Below, one piece after another: positions 16,937 to 25,984 of a stretch of 64,000 nucleotides of DNA (position 1 is its first letter; the number at the start of each line of letters is the position of its first letter). Source of the stretch: Thioclava sp. ES.031. Lineage in GTDB: Bacteria > Pseudomonadota > Alphaproteobacteria > Rhodobacterales > Rhodobacteraceae. Below the pieces are notes generated by a model. The model made no database searches. It had not been told where the DNA came from and was given only the letters and a program-made list of their open reading frames with translations. The DNA lies in the NCBI RefSeq assembly GCF_002563775.1, contig NZ_PDJO01000001.1, forward strand, positions 630,001 through 694,000. The letters are read 5' to 3'. The position numbers and the translations under genes were made by a program.

Positions 16937-18184
16937 ATGAGCTATCAGTTTGTCCATATCGAATGCTATTCGGCGGCCCCACGCAAGGTGAAGGAAGCGC
17001 CCGAGCAGGTGAACACGGCCGAGCAGGTCTTTGGCGAGGCGATGCGGGTGCCACGCTATTCGGGCCATGTCGCCGAGCCGAAAGCGCCGATCAAGCTTGA
17101 CGGCACGACGACGCTCAAGAAGCTCGAGGTGCTCTGGACCGAGAAGGTGCAGAAGATCCGTGAGACCGTGAAAAGTGCGAAAGGCACGAGCTATCAGCGT
17201 CGGCTGCGCCGGGATGCAGCGACGCTCTACACGGAAATTCACTCGCACCCCCTTTCGGTGGAGGCCTTCAGGCGTGATGAGAAGTGCTATCGTCCGCAAA
17301 TCCTCAGCTGGGCGGAACGGGTGCTCACGCATTTCGAAAGGCGCATGCCCAAGGGAATTGAGTGGGCAGCAGTGCTGCATCTCGATGAGACCCATGTCCA
17401 CCTCCACATCCTTGCGATCAATGTCGAAGACCCGAAACTCGATGCGAACAAGCTGCATGCGGGCAAGCGCGCAGCCGCGGAGGTTCGCGCCTCCTGCGAG
17501 ACCCCTTCGGCCATTTGCTCTCTCCCGCGCCCCATCCCCAAGCCTCTTCCGCCGAGGCCGCGCAAACGGGCTCTTGGCAAACGACCGGAGACCATCGCGC
17601 GCAACAAGGTGCATAATGCCACGCGTCTCGAGGCGTGGCGCTCGGCTTCACGAAAGGCGCACGCTGAGAATGCCCAGACGCTTGCGGAGTGGAAGGAAGA
17701 GAACCGCACCCATCTGAAGGCGGCTCGAAAACTGCGGGGTGAGGTTCCGGAAATGGTCGCCTACCGTGCGGCCATGCGTCAGTTCCAGGACGATTACCAC
17801 CGGGCGGTCGGAGAGCACTGCGGGCTCTTGCGCGACGGGCCGCGAAAAGCGCGGCTATCGACGAAGCAACATGCCGCGCGCAAAGCGATTGCGGCACAGA
17901 TGCAGGGGGCGTTCGCGGAGCTCGACCGAAGAGCCCTGGATTTTGCGCAAAAGCAGGCCGCCCTGCGCGATGTCATCGCGGCGCTTTCCGACGGCCGTGC
18001 CGAAATCTCGGGTGGCGACATCGTGATGGAGGATATGCCTGCCTCCCTCAAGGCGCTCGGTGACACTGCGGAGGACTGGATGATCCGTGCTGTGCTGGAT
18101 CTCTTGGTGCGGGCTGGTGAGGCCGGGGTTGGTGCGCTGCAGCCGGCGCGCGATGAGGAGTTTGACGGACCGGGAATGCAGTGA
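16937..18184 (+). CDS. mobV: MobV-family relaxase (Pre/Mob plasmid mobilisation protein)
   Basis: A 415-residue relaxase-like protein. It begins MSYQFVHIECYS in the style of the family, and has the metal-binding HUH-type motif H148-x-D150-E151-xxx-H155-x-H157 in LHLDETHVHLHILAIN, equivalent to HLDExxPHxH of MobM. A conserved LLRDGPRKARLSTKQH segment lies in the middle, and a predicted helical tail (about 335-415) follows. Such proteins nick one strand at oriT to start conjugative mobilisation. No coupling protein, replication gene or integrase lies nearby, so it is solitary. Its C-terminal 77 residues recur in degraded form at 38846-39078. Confidence 0.78.
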   Translation: MSYQFVHIECYSAAPRKVKEAPEQVNTAEQVFGEAMRVPRYSGHVAEPKAPIKLDGTTTLKKLEVLWTEKVQKIRETVKSAKGTSYQRRLRRDAATLYTEIHSHPLSVEAFRRDEKCYRPQILSWAERVLTHFERRMPKGIEWAAVLHLDETHVHLHILAINVEDPKLDANKLHAGKRAAAEVRASCETPSAICSLPRPIPKPLPPRPRKRALGKRPETIARNKVHNATRLEAWRSASRKAHAENAQTLAEWKEENRTHLKAARKLRGEVPEMVAYRAAMRQFQDDYHRAVGEHCGLLRDGPRKARLSTKQHAARKAIAAQMQGAFAELDRRALDFAQKQAALRDVIAALSDGRAEISGGDIVMEDMPASLKALGDTAEDWMIRAVLDLLVRAGEAGVGALQPARDEEFDGPGMQ

Positions 18185-18626
18185 TCTGGGCAGCGACGGC
18201 CAGCGGAAAAAGGGCAGGCGGCCTGAACAGTTGCTGCCAAGCTGCGCGCCTTGGCTGCGGACGAACCTTCGCTGCCACGAAGGGCACAGTTTTGACGCCT
18301 ATGTCATGCTGTGATGGTGGCTCCGGACACTCAGGTTGCTCTGGTTGCTAGCCAATATAGCCCGGTTATCAAAACGTCGCTGACCGATCGCGAGATGCCA
18401 GAAAATCACACATGGTTGTCATTACCGTTGTCGCGAGCAAGCTAGTCACAATTTTGAACGCGCATTGACACGTCTTGTCATCTAGGCTCCAGCTCTCGCA
18501 GAGAATGCCATCTCTGACGCTGACGGTTTCACGACAAAACTGGTGCGCCAATTCAGAGTTGTGCGGTCTATCAAGAAATTCCGTGCGCGATAGACGTCGC
18601 TGCTATTGACACGCTAAGAACATGAG
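18185..18626. other. Intergenic region between relaxase and LysR genes
   Basis: About 440 bases with no intact gene. At 18205-18260 there is a weak IS3 OrfA-like trace (KKGRRPEQ followed, after a frame change, by AAKLRALAADE), too short to call. GTCTATC and GATAGAC form an inverted repeat at 18566-18595, 31 bases before the LysR start; arms of this length occur by chance in a window this size. Confidence 0.35.
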
Positions 18627-19529
18627 ATGGCATTTTCACTCAAACAGCTTCGCTACTTTATCGCGGTCGCCGAGGCCGGCACCGTGTCGGGCGCCGCGCA
18701 AACGCTTGCGATCTCACAATCCGCGGTGACCGAAGCGATCCGTGAGTTGGAGGCTGATCTCGGCGTGCAGTTGTTCACTCGTCATGCACGCGGGCTAGAG
18801 ATTACACATAAAGGACATCAGTTTCTGCGCCATGCCACGGGCATTCTCGCGAGGGTCGCCGATGCCCGACATGCCTTGACGCAGGAGAGCGACGACCTGA
18901 CCGGGACCCTGCATGTAGGGGTGACGTCGCTCGTGGCGGGCTATGTGCTATCGGATATTCTTGCCCGGTTCCGGCGTGCCAATCCGCAAGTCGAGGTGAC
19001 GGCATCGGAAGACTCGGGCGATTACCTCGAGCATCTCCTAGTCGGCGGAGAGTTGGACGTGGCGGTGATGGTGACTAGCAACATGCGCGACCGCATGGCG
19101 CTACAGAGCGAGATCATCGATACCTCTCCCTACCAGCTCTGGCTGCCCAACGGGCACGAGCTGACGACGCGGACCTCCGTCTCGATTGAGGATCTCACGG
19201 GCGAGCCGATGATCATGTTGAGGATCGACGAGGTCGAGGAAGCGACGCGCAAGCTGCTGTCGGCGTTTGGGGCGCGCCCGCGTGTGGCTTTTCGAACCCG
19301 CTCTGTGGAGGCCGTGCGCTCGCTGGTCGCGACGGGCGCGGGAATCGCGCTCTTGCCGGAAATGGTCTATCGCCGCTGGTCTCTCGAAGGGGACCGCATC
19401 GTGTCCAGAGATGTGTCGGGAAGCCTTCCAGTTGTGCAGGTTGGAGTCGTTTGGAGAAAAGGTGCCCCTCTTTCGCGTGTGGCGCGTGAATTTGTTCTTG
19501 CGGCGCAAGTCCATAAAAATACGCGATGA
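18627..19529 (+). CDS. LysR-family transcriptional regulator
   Basis: A 300-residue LysR regulator: an N-terminal winged helix (LKQLRYFIAVAEAGTVSGAAQTL, then SQSAVTEAIRELEADLG, QLFTRHARGLEIT) followed by a periplasmic-binding-like effector domain from about residue 90. It is co-directional with the amine transporter that starts 121 bases later, so it is probably a local activator with a polyamine or other amine as effector. The effector is inferred from the neighbours. Confidence 0.87.
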   Translation: MAFSLKQLRYFIAVAEAGTVSGAAQTLAISQSAVTEAIRELEADLGVQLFTRHARGLEITHKGHQFLRHATGILARVADARHALTQESDDLTGTLHVGVTSLVAGYVLSDILARFRRANPQVEVTASEDSGDYLEHLLVGGELDVAVMVTSNMRDRMALQSEIIDTSPYQLWLPNGHELTTRTSVSIEDLTGEPMIMLRIDEVEEATRKLLSAFGARPRVAFRTRSVEAVRSLVATGAGIALLPEMVYRRWSLEGDRIVSRDVSGSLPVVQVGVVWRKGAPLSRVAREFVLAAQVHKNTR

Positions 19530-19576
19530 TTCCAAGGTATCTGTTTTTTCGATAGCTAAAACCTGAGAATTGAATT

Positions 19577-19635
19577 TGTGAAAGCTCACGGAGTTTCACA
19601 GGCTGGTGTGCAAGAGAGTTCCAACTCTCGTTGCA
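19577..19635 (+). promoter_or_regulatory. Two inverted repeats in the leader of the second amine operon
   Basis: The first repeat is TGTGAAA / TTTCACA at 19577-19600 (10-base spacer). The second is stronger: TGCAAGAGAGTT, CC, AACTCTC, G, TTGCA at 19609-19635, a 12-base-pair stem with one bulged base. It ends 15 bases before the binding-protein ATG, over the ribosome-binding region. The repeats could be a regulator site or an RNA structure that controls translation. Confidence 0.55.
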
Positions 19636-19650
19636 ACAGGGAAAGTCATC

Positions 19651-20814
19651 ATGAAACAGTTTTTCAAAGCCTGCGTATCAGGCCTTGCACTCACGGCTGC
19701 CACAACGCTTCCGCTGCAGGCCGCCGATATGCTGAGTGAAGTGGGCGCAGGGGAAGGCAGCGTCTCCATCGTCGCATGGCCGGGTTACATCGAGCGCGGC
19801 GAGACCGATCCGGCCTTCGACTGGGTCACCAAGTTTGAAGAGGCGACGAGCTGCAAGGTCGAAATCAAAACCGCCAACACCTCGGACGAAATGGTCGCAT
19901 TGATGAACGAAGGGGGCTTCGATCTAGTGACTGCTTCGGGCGATGCTTCGTTGCGCCTGATTGCAGGTGGTCGCGTGCAGCCGGTCAATATCGATCTGAT
20001 CCCAAGCTGGTCGCGCGTCGATGATCGCCTGAAGGACGCCCCGTGGCACACCGTCAAAGGCACCCATTACGGCACGCCCTTCATGTGGGGGCCGAACGTG
20101 CTGATGTATAACACCGAGGTGTTCGGCGAGGCGCCCAAAAGCTGGAACGTCGTGTTCGAGGAGATGACCCTCCCGGATGGCGAAAGCAACAAGGGGCGCG
20201 TGCAGGCATATGACGGGCCGATCTACATCGCGGATGCCGCGATGTATTTGATGGCCCACAAGCCCGAGCTTGGCATCACCAGCCCTTATGAGCTTAACGA
20301 AGACCAATATGCCGCCGCGCTCGATCTTCTACGCACGCAACGCACGCTGGTGTCGCGCTATTGGCATGACGCTTTCATCCAGATCGACGATTTCAAGAAC
20401 GAAGGTATGGTGGCCTCCTCCTCCTGGCCGTTCATGGTCAACCTGCTCAAGGCCGACGGCCTGCCGATCGCGTCTGTGATTCCGCAAGAGGGCGCAACGG
20501 GCTGGGCCGATACGCTGATGCTCCATTCTGAGGCCGCACACCCGAATTGCGCCTATATGTTCATGGAGCATTCGCTGAATTCGAACCTGCAATCCGATCT
20601 CTCGGTGTGGTTTGGTGCAGTGCCCTCCGTGCCCGAGGCTTGCACCGACGGATCGGGGATGCAAACCGCTGCGGGCTGTTCCGAGAACGGTCTCGACGAT
20701 TTCGACAAGATCAAGTTCTGGCAAACTCCGGTGTCGAACTGTGACGGCCAAGACAATTGCGTGCCCTACTACCGCTGGGTGTCCGACTACATCGGTGTGA
20801 TTGGCGGCCGCTAA
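19651..20814 (+). CDS. Amine ABC transporter substrate-binding protein (PotD-like)
   Basis: A 387-residue periplasmic binding protein with a Sec signal peptide (MKQFFKACVSGLALTAATTL, cleavage likely after LQA). Mature landmarks are VSIVAWPGYIERG, FDLVTASGDASLRLIAGGRV and MWGPNVLMYNTEVF. Near the C-terminus there are several cysteines (ACTDGSG, AAGCSENG, SNCDGQDNC) that could form disulfides, which is unusual compared with the cluster I protein. I start at ATG 19651, since the upstream extension lacks a signal. The substrate is probably a polyamine or a related amine. Confidence 0.87.
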   Translation: MKQFFKACVSGLALTAATTLPLQAADMLSEVGAGEGSVSIVAWPGYIERGETDPAFDWVTKFEEATSCKVEIKTANTSDEMVALMNEGGFDLVTASGDASLRLIAGGRVQPVNIDLIPSWSRVDDRLKDAPWHTVKGTHYGTPFMWGPNVLMYNTEVFGEAPKSWNVVFEEMTLPDGESNKGRVQAYDGPIYIADAAMYLMAHKPELGITSPYELNEDQYAAALDLLRTQRTLVSRYWHDAFIQIDDFKNEGMVASSSWPFMVNLLKADGLPIASVIPQEGATGWADTLMLHSEAAHPNCAYMFMEHSLNSNLQSDLSVWFGAVPSVPEACTDGSGMQTAAGCSENGLDDFDKIKFWQTPVSNCDGQDNCVPYYRWVSDYIGVIGGR

Positions 20815-20825
20815 TCGCTCCAGAC

Positions 20826-20858
20826 CGCCCGGAGCCGACCCCTTTTCGGGTCCGGGCG
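20826..20858 (+). terminator. Intra-operon hairpin after the binding-protein gene
   Basis: CGCCCGGA ... CCC pairs with GGGTCCGGGCG around a CTTTTC loop, with a 5-base bulge in the left arm. There is no T tract after it. It occupies the same place, between binding-protein and ATPase genes, as the hairpin at 10875-10899 in the other amine cluster, so it probably stabilises the upstream message or reduces read-through. Confidence 0.65.
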
Positions 20859-20880
20859 CATTCTCCCAGAAAGACCAAAG

Positions 20881-21864
20881 ATGACTGATGCCGTGACCTT
20901 CCAAGGCGTTTCGCGCCATTTCGGATCCGTAAAAGCCGTGGACGAGGTCGACCTTTCGATCCGTGATGGAGAATTCTTCGCCATGCTCGGCCCATCCGGT
21001 TCGGGTAAGACGACCTGCCTGCGTCTTATCGCGGGGTTCGAACAACCGACCGCCGGGCATATTGCGATTTTTGGTGAACGTGCCGAGGGCGTGCCGCCCT
21101 ATCTGCGCAACGTGAATACTGTATTTCAGAACTACGCATTGTTTCCGCATATGAATGTGCGCGAGAACGTGGCTTTCGGGTTGCGGGTGAAGGGCGTGGG
21201 AAAGGCTGAGCGTTCCCGCGCTGCCGAAGAGGCTTTGGAACTTGTCGAACTGAGCGGCTATGGTGATCGCCGCGCTGGGGAGTTGTCTGGCGGGCAACGC
21301 CAGCGTGTCGCGCTGGCGCGCGCGTTGATCAACAAGCCGCGCGTGGTGTTACTGGACGAGCCTTTGGGGGCGCTTGATCTAAAGTTGCGCGAGCAGATGC
21401 AGGAAGAGCTGCGCAAGTTGCAACTCGCGCTGGGTCTTACCTTTGTGTTCGTCACCCACGATCAGGACGAGGCGCTGTCGATGGCCGATCGTGTTGCCGT
21501 CTTCGCTGAGGGGAAAATCCAGCAGATCGGCACCTCCGAAGAAATCTACCGCTGCCCCAATACGCGTTTCGTGGCCGATTTTGTCGGCTCCTCCAACGTG
21601 CTTCCCGCCGATCTGGCGGGAGTCGGGGATGTGGGCCAATGGGCCTCGCTGCGCCCCGAGGATGTGGTGCTTGATCCTGCCGGGCGAGAGGCGACGGTCA
21701 CGGGTCGGTTCTTTCACGGCCGGGTGACCAAGCTTTCGCTCATTCTTGCGGGGCAAAGCCTGACCGCTCTGATCCCGGCGCGCGAAGATACCCCTGATGT
21801 GGGCGAGGCGGCGCGGATTTCCTGGGACCCTGCGCGGGTGCATCTGATGGAGCGGGAAGCATGA
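20881..21864 (+). CDS. Amine ABC transporter ATP-binding protein (PotA-like)
   Basis: A 327-residue ATPase with Walker A GPSGSGKTT, signature LSGGQRQRVALARAL, Walker B VVLLDEPLGALD and the H-loop FVFVTHDQDEA. A short C-terminal TOBE-like region follows from about residue 240. Its stop overlaps the permease start at 21861 (ATGA). It belongs to the transporter encoded from 19651 to 23613 and is only distantly similar to the ATPase of cluster I. Confidence 0.9.
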   Translation: MTDAVTFQGVSRHFGSVKAVDEVDLSIRDGEFFAMLGPSGSGKTTCLRLIAGFEQPTAGHIAIFGERAEGVPPYLRNVNTVFQNYALFPHMNVRENVAFGLRVKGVGKAERSRAAEEALELVELSGYGDRRAGELSGGQRQRVALARALINKPRVVLLDEPLGALDLKLREQMQEELRKLQLALGLTFVFVTHDQDEALSMADRVAVFAEGKIQQIGTSEEIYRCPNTRFVADFVGSSNVLPADLAGVGDVGQWASLRPEDVVLDPAGREATVTGRFFHGRVTKLSLILAGQSLTALIPAREDTPDVGEAARISWDPARVHLMEREA

Positions 21865-22814
21865 GCGATCTAAGCTCAAATGCTGCGCTTTTCGCCCCGC
21901 GCTCCGGGCCGCTGGCGCGTGCGGTGGACTGGATCATCCGCCACCCTCGCATGTTCGTCTTTCTTCTGGTGTTGCCGATCACGCTGTGGCTGGGGATCGT
22001 CTATATCGGCGCGCTCATCGCACTGCTGATCCAGAGCTTCTTCTCCATCGACGAATTTTCGGGCGTCGTGGTCCATGAGTTTACGCTGAAAACCTATGGC
22101 GAGCTGCTGCGGCCCTACAATCTCGACATCATCCTGCGCACCGTGGCGATGGCCGCATCGGTTACGATCGCCGCGGCGATCCTGGCCTTTCCTATCGCCT
22201 ATTTTGCTGCTCGCTATGCGAAGGGCAAATGGAAGGCGCTGTTTTACGTGGGCGTCATGTTGCCGCTCTGGTCGAGCTATCTGGTCAAGGTTTACGCTTG
22301 GAAGCTCGTGCTTGCCAAGGAAGGCATCCTGAACTGGATTTTTGCCAAGCTGCATCTGACATGGCTGCTGGAGGGGGTTTTATCGTTGCCCGTGATCGGC
22401 GGAAATTCCTTGTCGGTCAGCTATATCGGCACCTTCCTCGTATTTCTCTATATCTGGTTGCCCTACATGATCATTCCCGTGCAGGCGGCTTTGGAGCGGG
22501 TCTCCAAAGATCTCACCGAGGCCGCTTCCGATCTTGGCGCAACGCCAAGGCAGAACTTTCGCATGGTGTTGCTGCCTCTCGCGCTTCCGGGAGTGGTGGC
22601 TGGCTCGATTTTCACCTTTTCGCTGACTCTGGGCGACTACATCGTGCCCCAGATCGTGGGCAATTCGCGCCTCTTCATCGGGCAGGCGGTCTATACCCAG
22701 CAGGGCACGGCTGGGAACATCCCGCTTGCCGCCGCCTTCACCGTGGTGCCGATCGTGATCATGGGCATCTACCTGTGGGGCGCACGCAAGATGGGAGCAT
22801 TCGATGCACTCTGA
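21861..22814 (+). CDS. Amine ABC transporter permease (PotB-like)
   Basis: A 317-residue permease. It has a cytoplasmic N-terminal tail, a first helix at [20 protein letters not shown], and the coupling loop [20 protein letters not shown] before the last helices. It overlaps the ATPase gene by 4 bases and the next permease by 11, so the three genes are probably translated as a coupled set. It forms the channel together with the protein encoded at 22804. Confidence 0.9.
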   Translation: MSDLSSNAALFAPRSGPLARAVDWIIRHPRMFVFLLVLPITLWLGIVYIGALIALLIQSFFSIDEFSGVVVHEFTLKTYGELLRPYNLDIILRTVAMAASVTIAAAILAFPIAYFAARYAKGKWKALFYVGVMLPLWSSYLVKVYAWKLVLAKEGILNWIFAKLHLTWLLEGVLSLPVIGGNSLSVSYIGTFLVFLYIWLPYMIIPVQAALERVSKDLTEAASDLGATPRQNFRMVLLPLALPGVVAGSIFTFSLTLGDYIVPQIVGNSRLFIGQAVYTQQGTAGNIPLAAAFTVVPIVIMGIYLWGARKMGAFDAL

Positions 22815-23613
22815 CAACCGATCTCCTCTGGGTCTCAAGCTGGCCGCATTCGGTGGGCTCGTTTTCCTGCTCGCCCCCATCGCGCTGATTTTCCTCTACG
22901 CCTTCTCGACTGAGGAGAAGAGCTTTCAATGGCCGCCGCCCGGTTACACGCTGAAATGGATCGGTGTCACCTTGGGGCGCAAGGATGTCTGGGAGGCCAT
23001 GGCCCTTTCGGTGAAAGTTGCGGCGATCTCGACCAGTCTGGCGCTGATCTTGGGCACGTTGACAGCCGCTGCTGTGGCGCGCTCCAAGTTTTTTGGCCGC
23101 GAAACAATTTCGCTTCTGGTGATCCTGCCCATCGCTTTGCCGGGAATCATCACCGGGATTTCCCTGCGCTCGGCCTTCTCTTTGCTGGATATTCCGTTCA
23201 GCACTTGGACCATCGTTTTGGGCCACGCGACTTTTTGTATCGTGATTGTCTATAACAATGCGGTGGCGCGGTTTCGGCGCACGTCGGGGGCGCTGATCGA
23301 TGCCGCCATGGATCTGGGCGCGGACGGGGTGCAGACCTTCCGCCTCGTGATCCTGCCCAATATCGCAACCGCCTTGCTGGCGGGTGGGATGCTGGCCTTT
23401 GCCCTCAGTTTCGATGAGGTCATCGTCACCACTTTCACCGCTGGCAACCAAACCACTCTGCCGATCTGGATGCTCGAAGAGCTCGTCCGCCCACGCCAGC
23501 GCCCTGTGACCAATGTGGTCGCGATGGCGGTGGTCCTTGTGACGGTCCTTCCAATCCTCGCGGCCTATTACCTCACAAAAGACGGCGAACACACCGCCGG
23601 TTCAGACAAATAA
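22804..23613 (+). CDS. Amine ABC transporter permease (PotC-like)
   Basis: A 269-residue permease with a PotC-type N-terminus ([21 protein letters not shown]) and the coupling loop [22 protein letters not shown]. It overlaps the previous permease by 11 bases, and the dehydrogenase gene follows 16 bases after its stop. The last visible helix near [20 protein letters not shown] is typical. Confidence 0.9.
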   Translation: MHSDNRSPLGLKLAAFGGLVFLLAPIALIFLYAFSTEEKSFQWPPPGYTLKWIGVTLGRKDVWEAMALSVKVAAISTSLALILGTLTAAAVARSKFFGRETISLLVILPIALPGIITGISLRSAFSLLDIPFSTWTIVLGHATFCIVIVYNNAVARFRRTSGALIDAAMDLGADGVQTFRLVILPNIATALLAGGMLAFALSFDEVIVTTFTAGNQTTLPIWMLEELVRPRQRPVTNVVAMAVVLVTVLPILAAYYLTKDGEHTAGSDK

Positions 23614-23629
23614 AAACAGGGAGATCCCC

Positions 23630-25054
23630 ATGGACACGCAAATGCTGATCGGCGCAAAGCTCGTTTCCGGCACCGAGACTGAGGAGAGCATCCTCAACCC
23701 GCGCACCGGTGAGATCATCACCACGCTGCCCGAAGCTTCTCTTGCGCAGGTCGAAGAGGCGGTGGACGCCGCTGAGAAGGCTTTCACAGCTTGGTCGCGC
23801 ACCACGCCTGCCGAACGTTCGGGCTATCTGCTTAAGATCGCTGACCGGATCGAGGCGGAGGCGGAAAAACTTGCGGTGCTTGAGGCGCTCAATTGCGGTA
23901 AACCCGGCCAGCTCGCGCTGGGGGATGAACTTCCCGCCATCGTGGATTGCTTCCGGTTTTTCGCGGGCGCGGTGCGTTGCATGACCGGGCCGGTGGCAGG
24001 GGAATATCTTGAAGGACATACGTCGATGGTCCGCCGCGATCCGATCGGCATCGTCGCCTCGATCGCGCCCTGGAACTATCCGCTGATGATGATGGCTTGG
24101 AAGATCGCGCCTGCGATTGGGGCGGGGAATACGGTGGTGTTCAAACCGTCCGAGCAGACCCCGCTGACCGCGTTGGCCATGGCAAATATCTTTGCCGAGG
24201 TGTTGCCCGAAGGCGTTGTGAACATCATTCTAGGTCGCGGCGAAACGGTGGGCTCTGCGCTGATTAACCATCCGAAAGTGGCGATGATTTCGGTTACTGG
24301 CGATATCGCGACGGGGCGTAAGATTTTGGAAGCCGCCAACAAGACGATCAAGCGCACGCATCTTGAACTGGGCGGCAAGGCCCCAGTTATCGTGTTCAAC
24401 GATGCTGATCTCGAGGCCACCATTGAAGGGCTGCGCGCCTTCAGTTTCTACAATGCGGGCCAAGACTGCACCGCCGCCTGCCGCGTCTATGTGCAGGGCG
24501 AGGTCTACGACAAGTTTGTCGCTGGTTTGACGGATGCGGTCGCACAGATCTCTTATGGTCACGAGGATGACAGCCTTAACGAGATCGGGCCGCTCATTTC
24601 GCAGCGCCAGAGCGACCGGGTTGCGAGTTTCGTGGCGCGCGCGCGCGAAGCCAATCATATCGAGATCACCACTGGGGGCGAACGACCCGAGGGGCGGGGA
24701 TTCTACTACAAGCCTACGGTGGTTGCGGGCGCTCTTCAGACCGATGAGATCGTGCGGCGCGAGGTCTTTGGCCCCGTGGTCTCCGTCACGCGGTTCGACG
24801 ATCCCGACGATGCGATCAAATGGGCCAATGACAGCGATTATGGCCTCGCCTCGTCGGTGTGGACCAAGGACGTGTCCAAGGGAATGCAGGTTGCCGCGAG
24901 GCTGCAATATGGTTGTACTTGGGTTAATACCCATTTCATGCTGACCAATGAGATGCCGCACGGAGGCATGAAACAATCGGGATATGGCAAGGATATGTCT
25001 TCCTACGCCTTAGAGGATTACTCGGTCGTCAGGCACGTTATGGTTGCCCATTAG
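23630..25054 (+). CDS. NAD-dependent aldehyde dehydrogenase, aminoaldehyde type (PatD/BetB-like)
   Basis: A 474-residue aldehyde dehydrogenase. The catalytic Cys is in [15 protein letters not shown] near residue 280, and the general-base Glu is in LELGGKAP. The NAD site shows as [22 protein letters not shown] and [11 protein letters not shown]. The C-terminal [20 protein letters not shown] pattern is like gamma-aminobutyraldehyde dehydrogenase (PatD/YdcW) and betaine-aldehyde dehydrogenases. It is directly downstream of the amine transporter, so it likely oxidises an aminoaldehyde formed from the imported amine. It could also serve cluster I, which has an alcohol dehydrogenase but no aldehyde dehydrogenase. 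Confidence 0.85.
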   Translation: MDTQMLIGAKLVSGTETEESILNPRTGEIITTLPEASLAQVEEAVDAAEKAFTAWSRTTPAERSGYLLKIADRIEAEAEKLAVLEALNCGKPGQLALGDELPAIVDCFRFFAGAVRCMTGPVAGEYLEGHTSMVRRDPIGIVASIAPWNYPLMMMAWKIAPAIGAGNTVVFKPSEQTPLTALAMANIFAEVLPEGVVNIILGRGETVGSALINHPKVAMISVTGDIATGRKILEAANKTIKRTHLELGGKAPVIVFNDADLEATIEGLRAFSFYNAGQDCTAACRVYVQGEVYDKFVAGLTDAVAQISYGHEDDSLNEIGPLISQRQSDRVASFVARAREANHIEITTGGERPEGRGFYYKPTVVAGALQTDEIVRREVFGPVVSVTRFDDPDDAIKWANDSDYGLASSVWTKDVSKGMQVAARLQYGCTWVNTHFMLTNEMPHGGMKQSGYGKDMSSYALEDYSVVRHVMVAH

Positions 25055-25570
25055 GCGCGGCATGATGGCTGGTGACGGACACCAATGAGTTGGAGCGAAT
25101 TGACGTGCGCATGTCGGTGGCTGGAAAGGGGCGCTTCTTCGCAACATTCTAGCGCTCGGCTAAGGTGGCTGCTAAATGCTGATATGCCTTTTGTGCTGAT
25201 CTGGGACGGGTTTGTCTTTAGCCCGCGCGACTTAGGCAACATCACCGACCCGCATTTGCGGGCCGGGATGACGCGCGCGATCTGTCTCGGTTTCAAACGG
25301 GGCATGCGACGTGAATAGCCCCGCGTTTCTCAGATGGCTTGCAGACAATCGTATCCTTGTTCGCTATGCCCTACCGGACCGCGGGCGCAGAGGATAAGTG
25401 GAGGGCGCTCGAAAGGACCACTGGGAGCGGAAATAGGACAGCAAGCGTGAAGACGAGCTCAGCTGGCATCAGGACAGTCCACGCTCTCGCCGGGGTATTT
25501 GGGAGAAGCTTCCTCCGGGAAAAGATCCTCGTATCGTCAAACCGCGTAACACTCATCAACCAAACTGAAG
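25055..25570. other. Intergenic stretch with an unassigned open frame
   Basis: About 500 bases follow the dehydrogenase. A frame from 25085 to 25318 encodes 77 residues whose second half (LLNADMPFVLIWDGFVFSPRD) looks protein-like but matches nothing I know; the first half looks like noise, so it may be a gene remnant. From 25319 to 25570 I see nothing supportable. Confidence 0.35.
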
Positions 25571-25984
25571 ATGGGTGATAGCGTGCGCCATGCCGCGATG
25601 CACAAAACCTCCAAGGCGACCGTTTACTATGACGGAGGGTGTCCGTTGTGTCGCGCGGAGATCGGTCTCTATAGGGAGACGCCGGGCGCGGAGGCGCTCG
25701 CGTTCGTCGATCTCTCCGAGCCGAGCGCGACCCTGCCTGACGGGCTGAGCCGGGCCGATGCGCTGGCACGTTTCCACGTCCGCAAGGGGGATGGGCATCT
25801 CGTCTCGGGGGCTGCCGCTTTCGTCGAACTTTGGTCCCATCTTCCGCGCTGGCGTGGTCTGGCGCGCATCGCACGGTGGCCGTTCGTCAAGGCCCTCCTC
25901 GAACTGACCTATCGCGTCTTTCTGAAACTGCGCCCCGGCGTCGTCTGGCTCTTCGTCAGGCTCACAGGACGACGCGCCCGATGA
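25571..25984 (+). CDS. DCC-family thiol-disulfide oxidoreductase-like protein (DUF393)
   Basis: A small protein (137 residues, or 128 from the alternative ATG at 25598). The hallmark VYYDGGCPLCRAEIGLY, a thioredoxin-like strand and CxxC, is near the N-terminus. The C-terminal part has a hydrophobic helix (RVFLKLRPGVVWLFVRL). The family is annotated as a predicted redox protein with no firmly known role. The following transporter starts inside its stop codon (ATGA), so the two are made together. Confidence 0.82.
   Translation: MGDSVRHAAMHKTSKATVYYDGGCPLCRAEIGLYRETPGAEALAFVDLSEPSATLPDGLSRADALARFHVRKGDGHLVSGAAAFVELWSHLPRWRGLARIARWPFVKALLELTYRVFLKLRPGVVWLFVRLTGRRAR

Noticed and set aside
18205..18260. 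IS3 OrfA-like trace (KKGRRPEQ / AAKLRALAADE)
   Set aside because: Only about 20 residues in two frames; too short to separate from chance.
18566..18595. Inverted repeat GTCTATC / GATAGAC before the LysR gene
   Set aside because: Seven-base arms with a 16-base spacer are expected many times by chance in 64 kb; no other support.
25085..25318. 77-codon frame after the aldehyde dehydrogenase as a gene
   Set aside because: No ribosome site or family; only the second half looks protein-like, so it is described as an intergenic trace.
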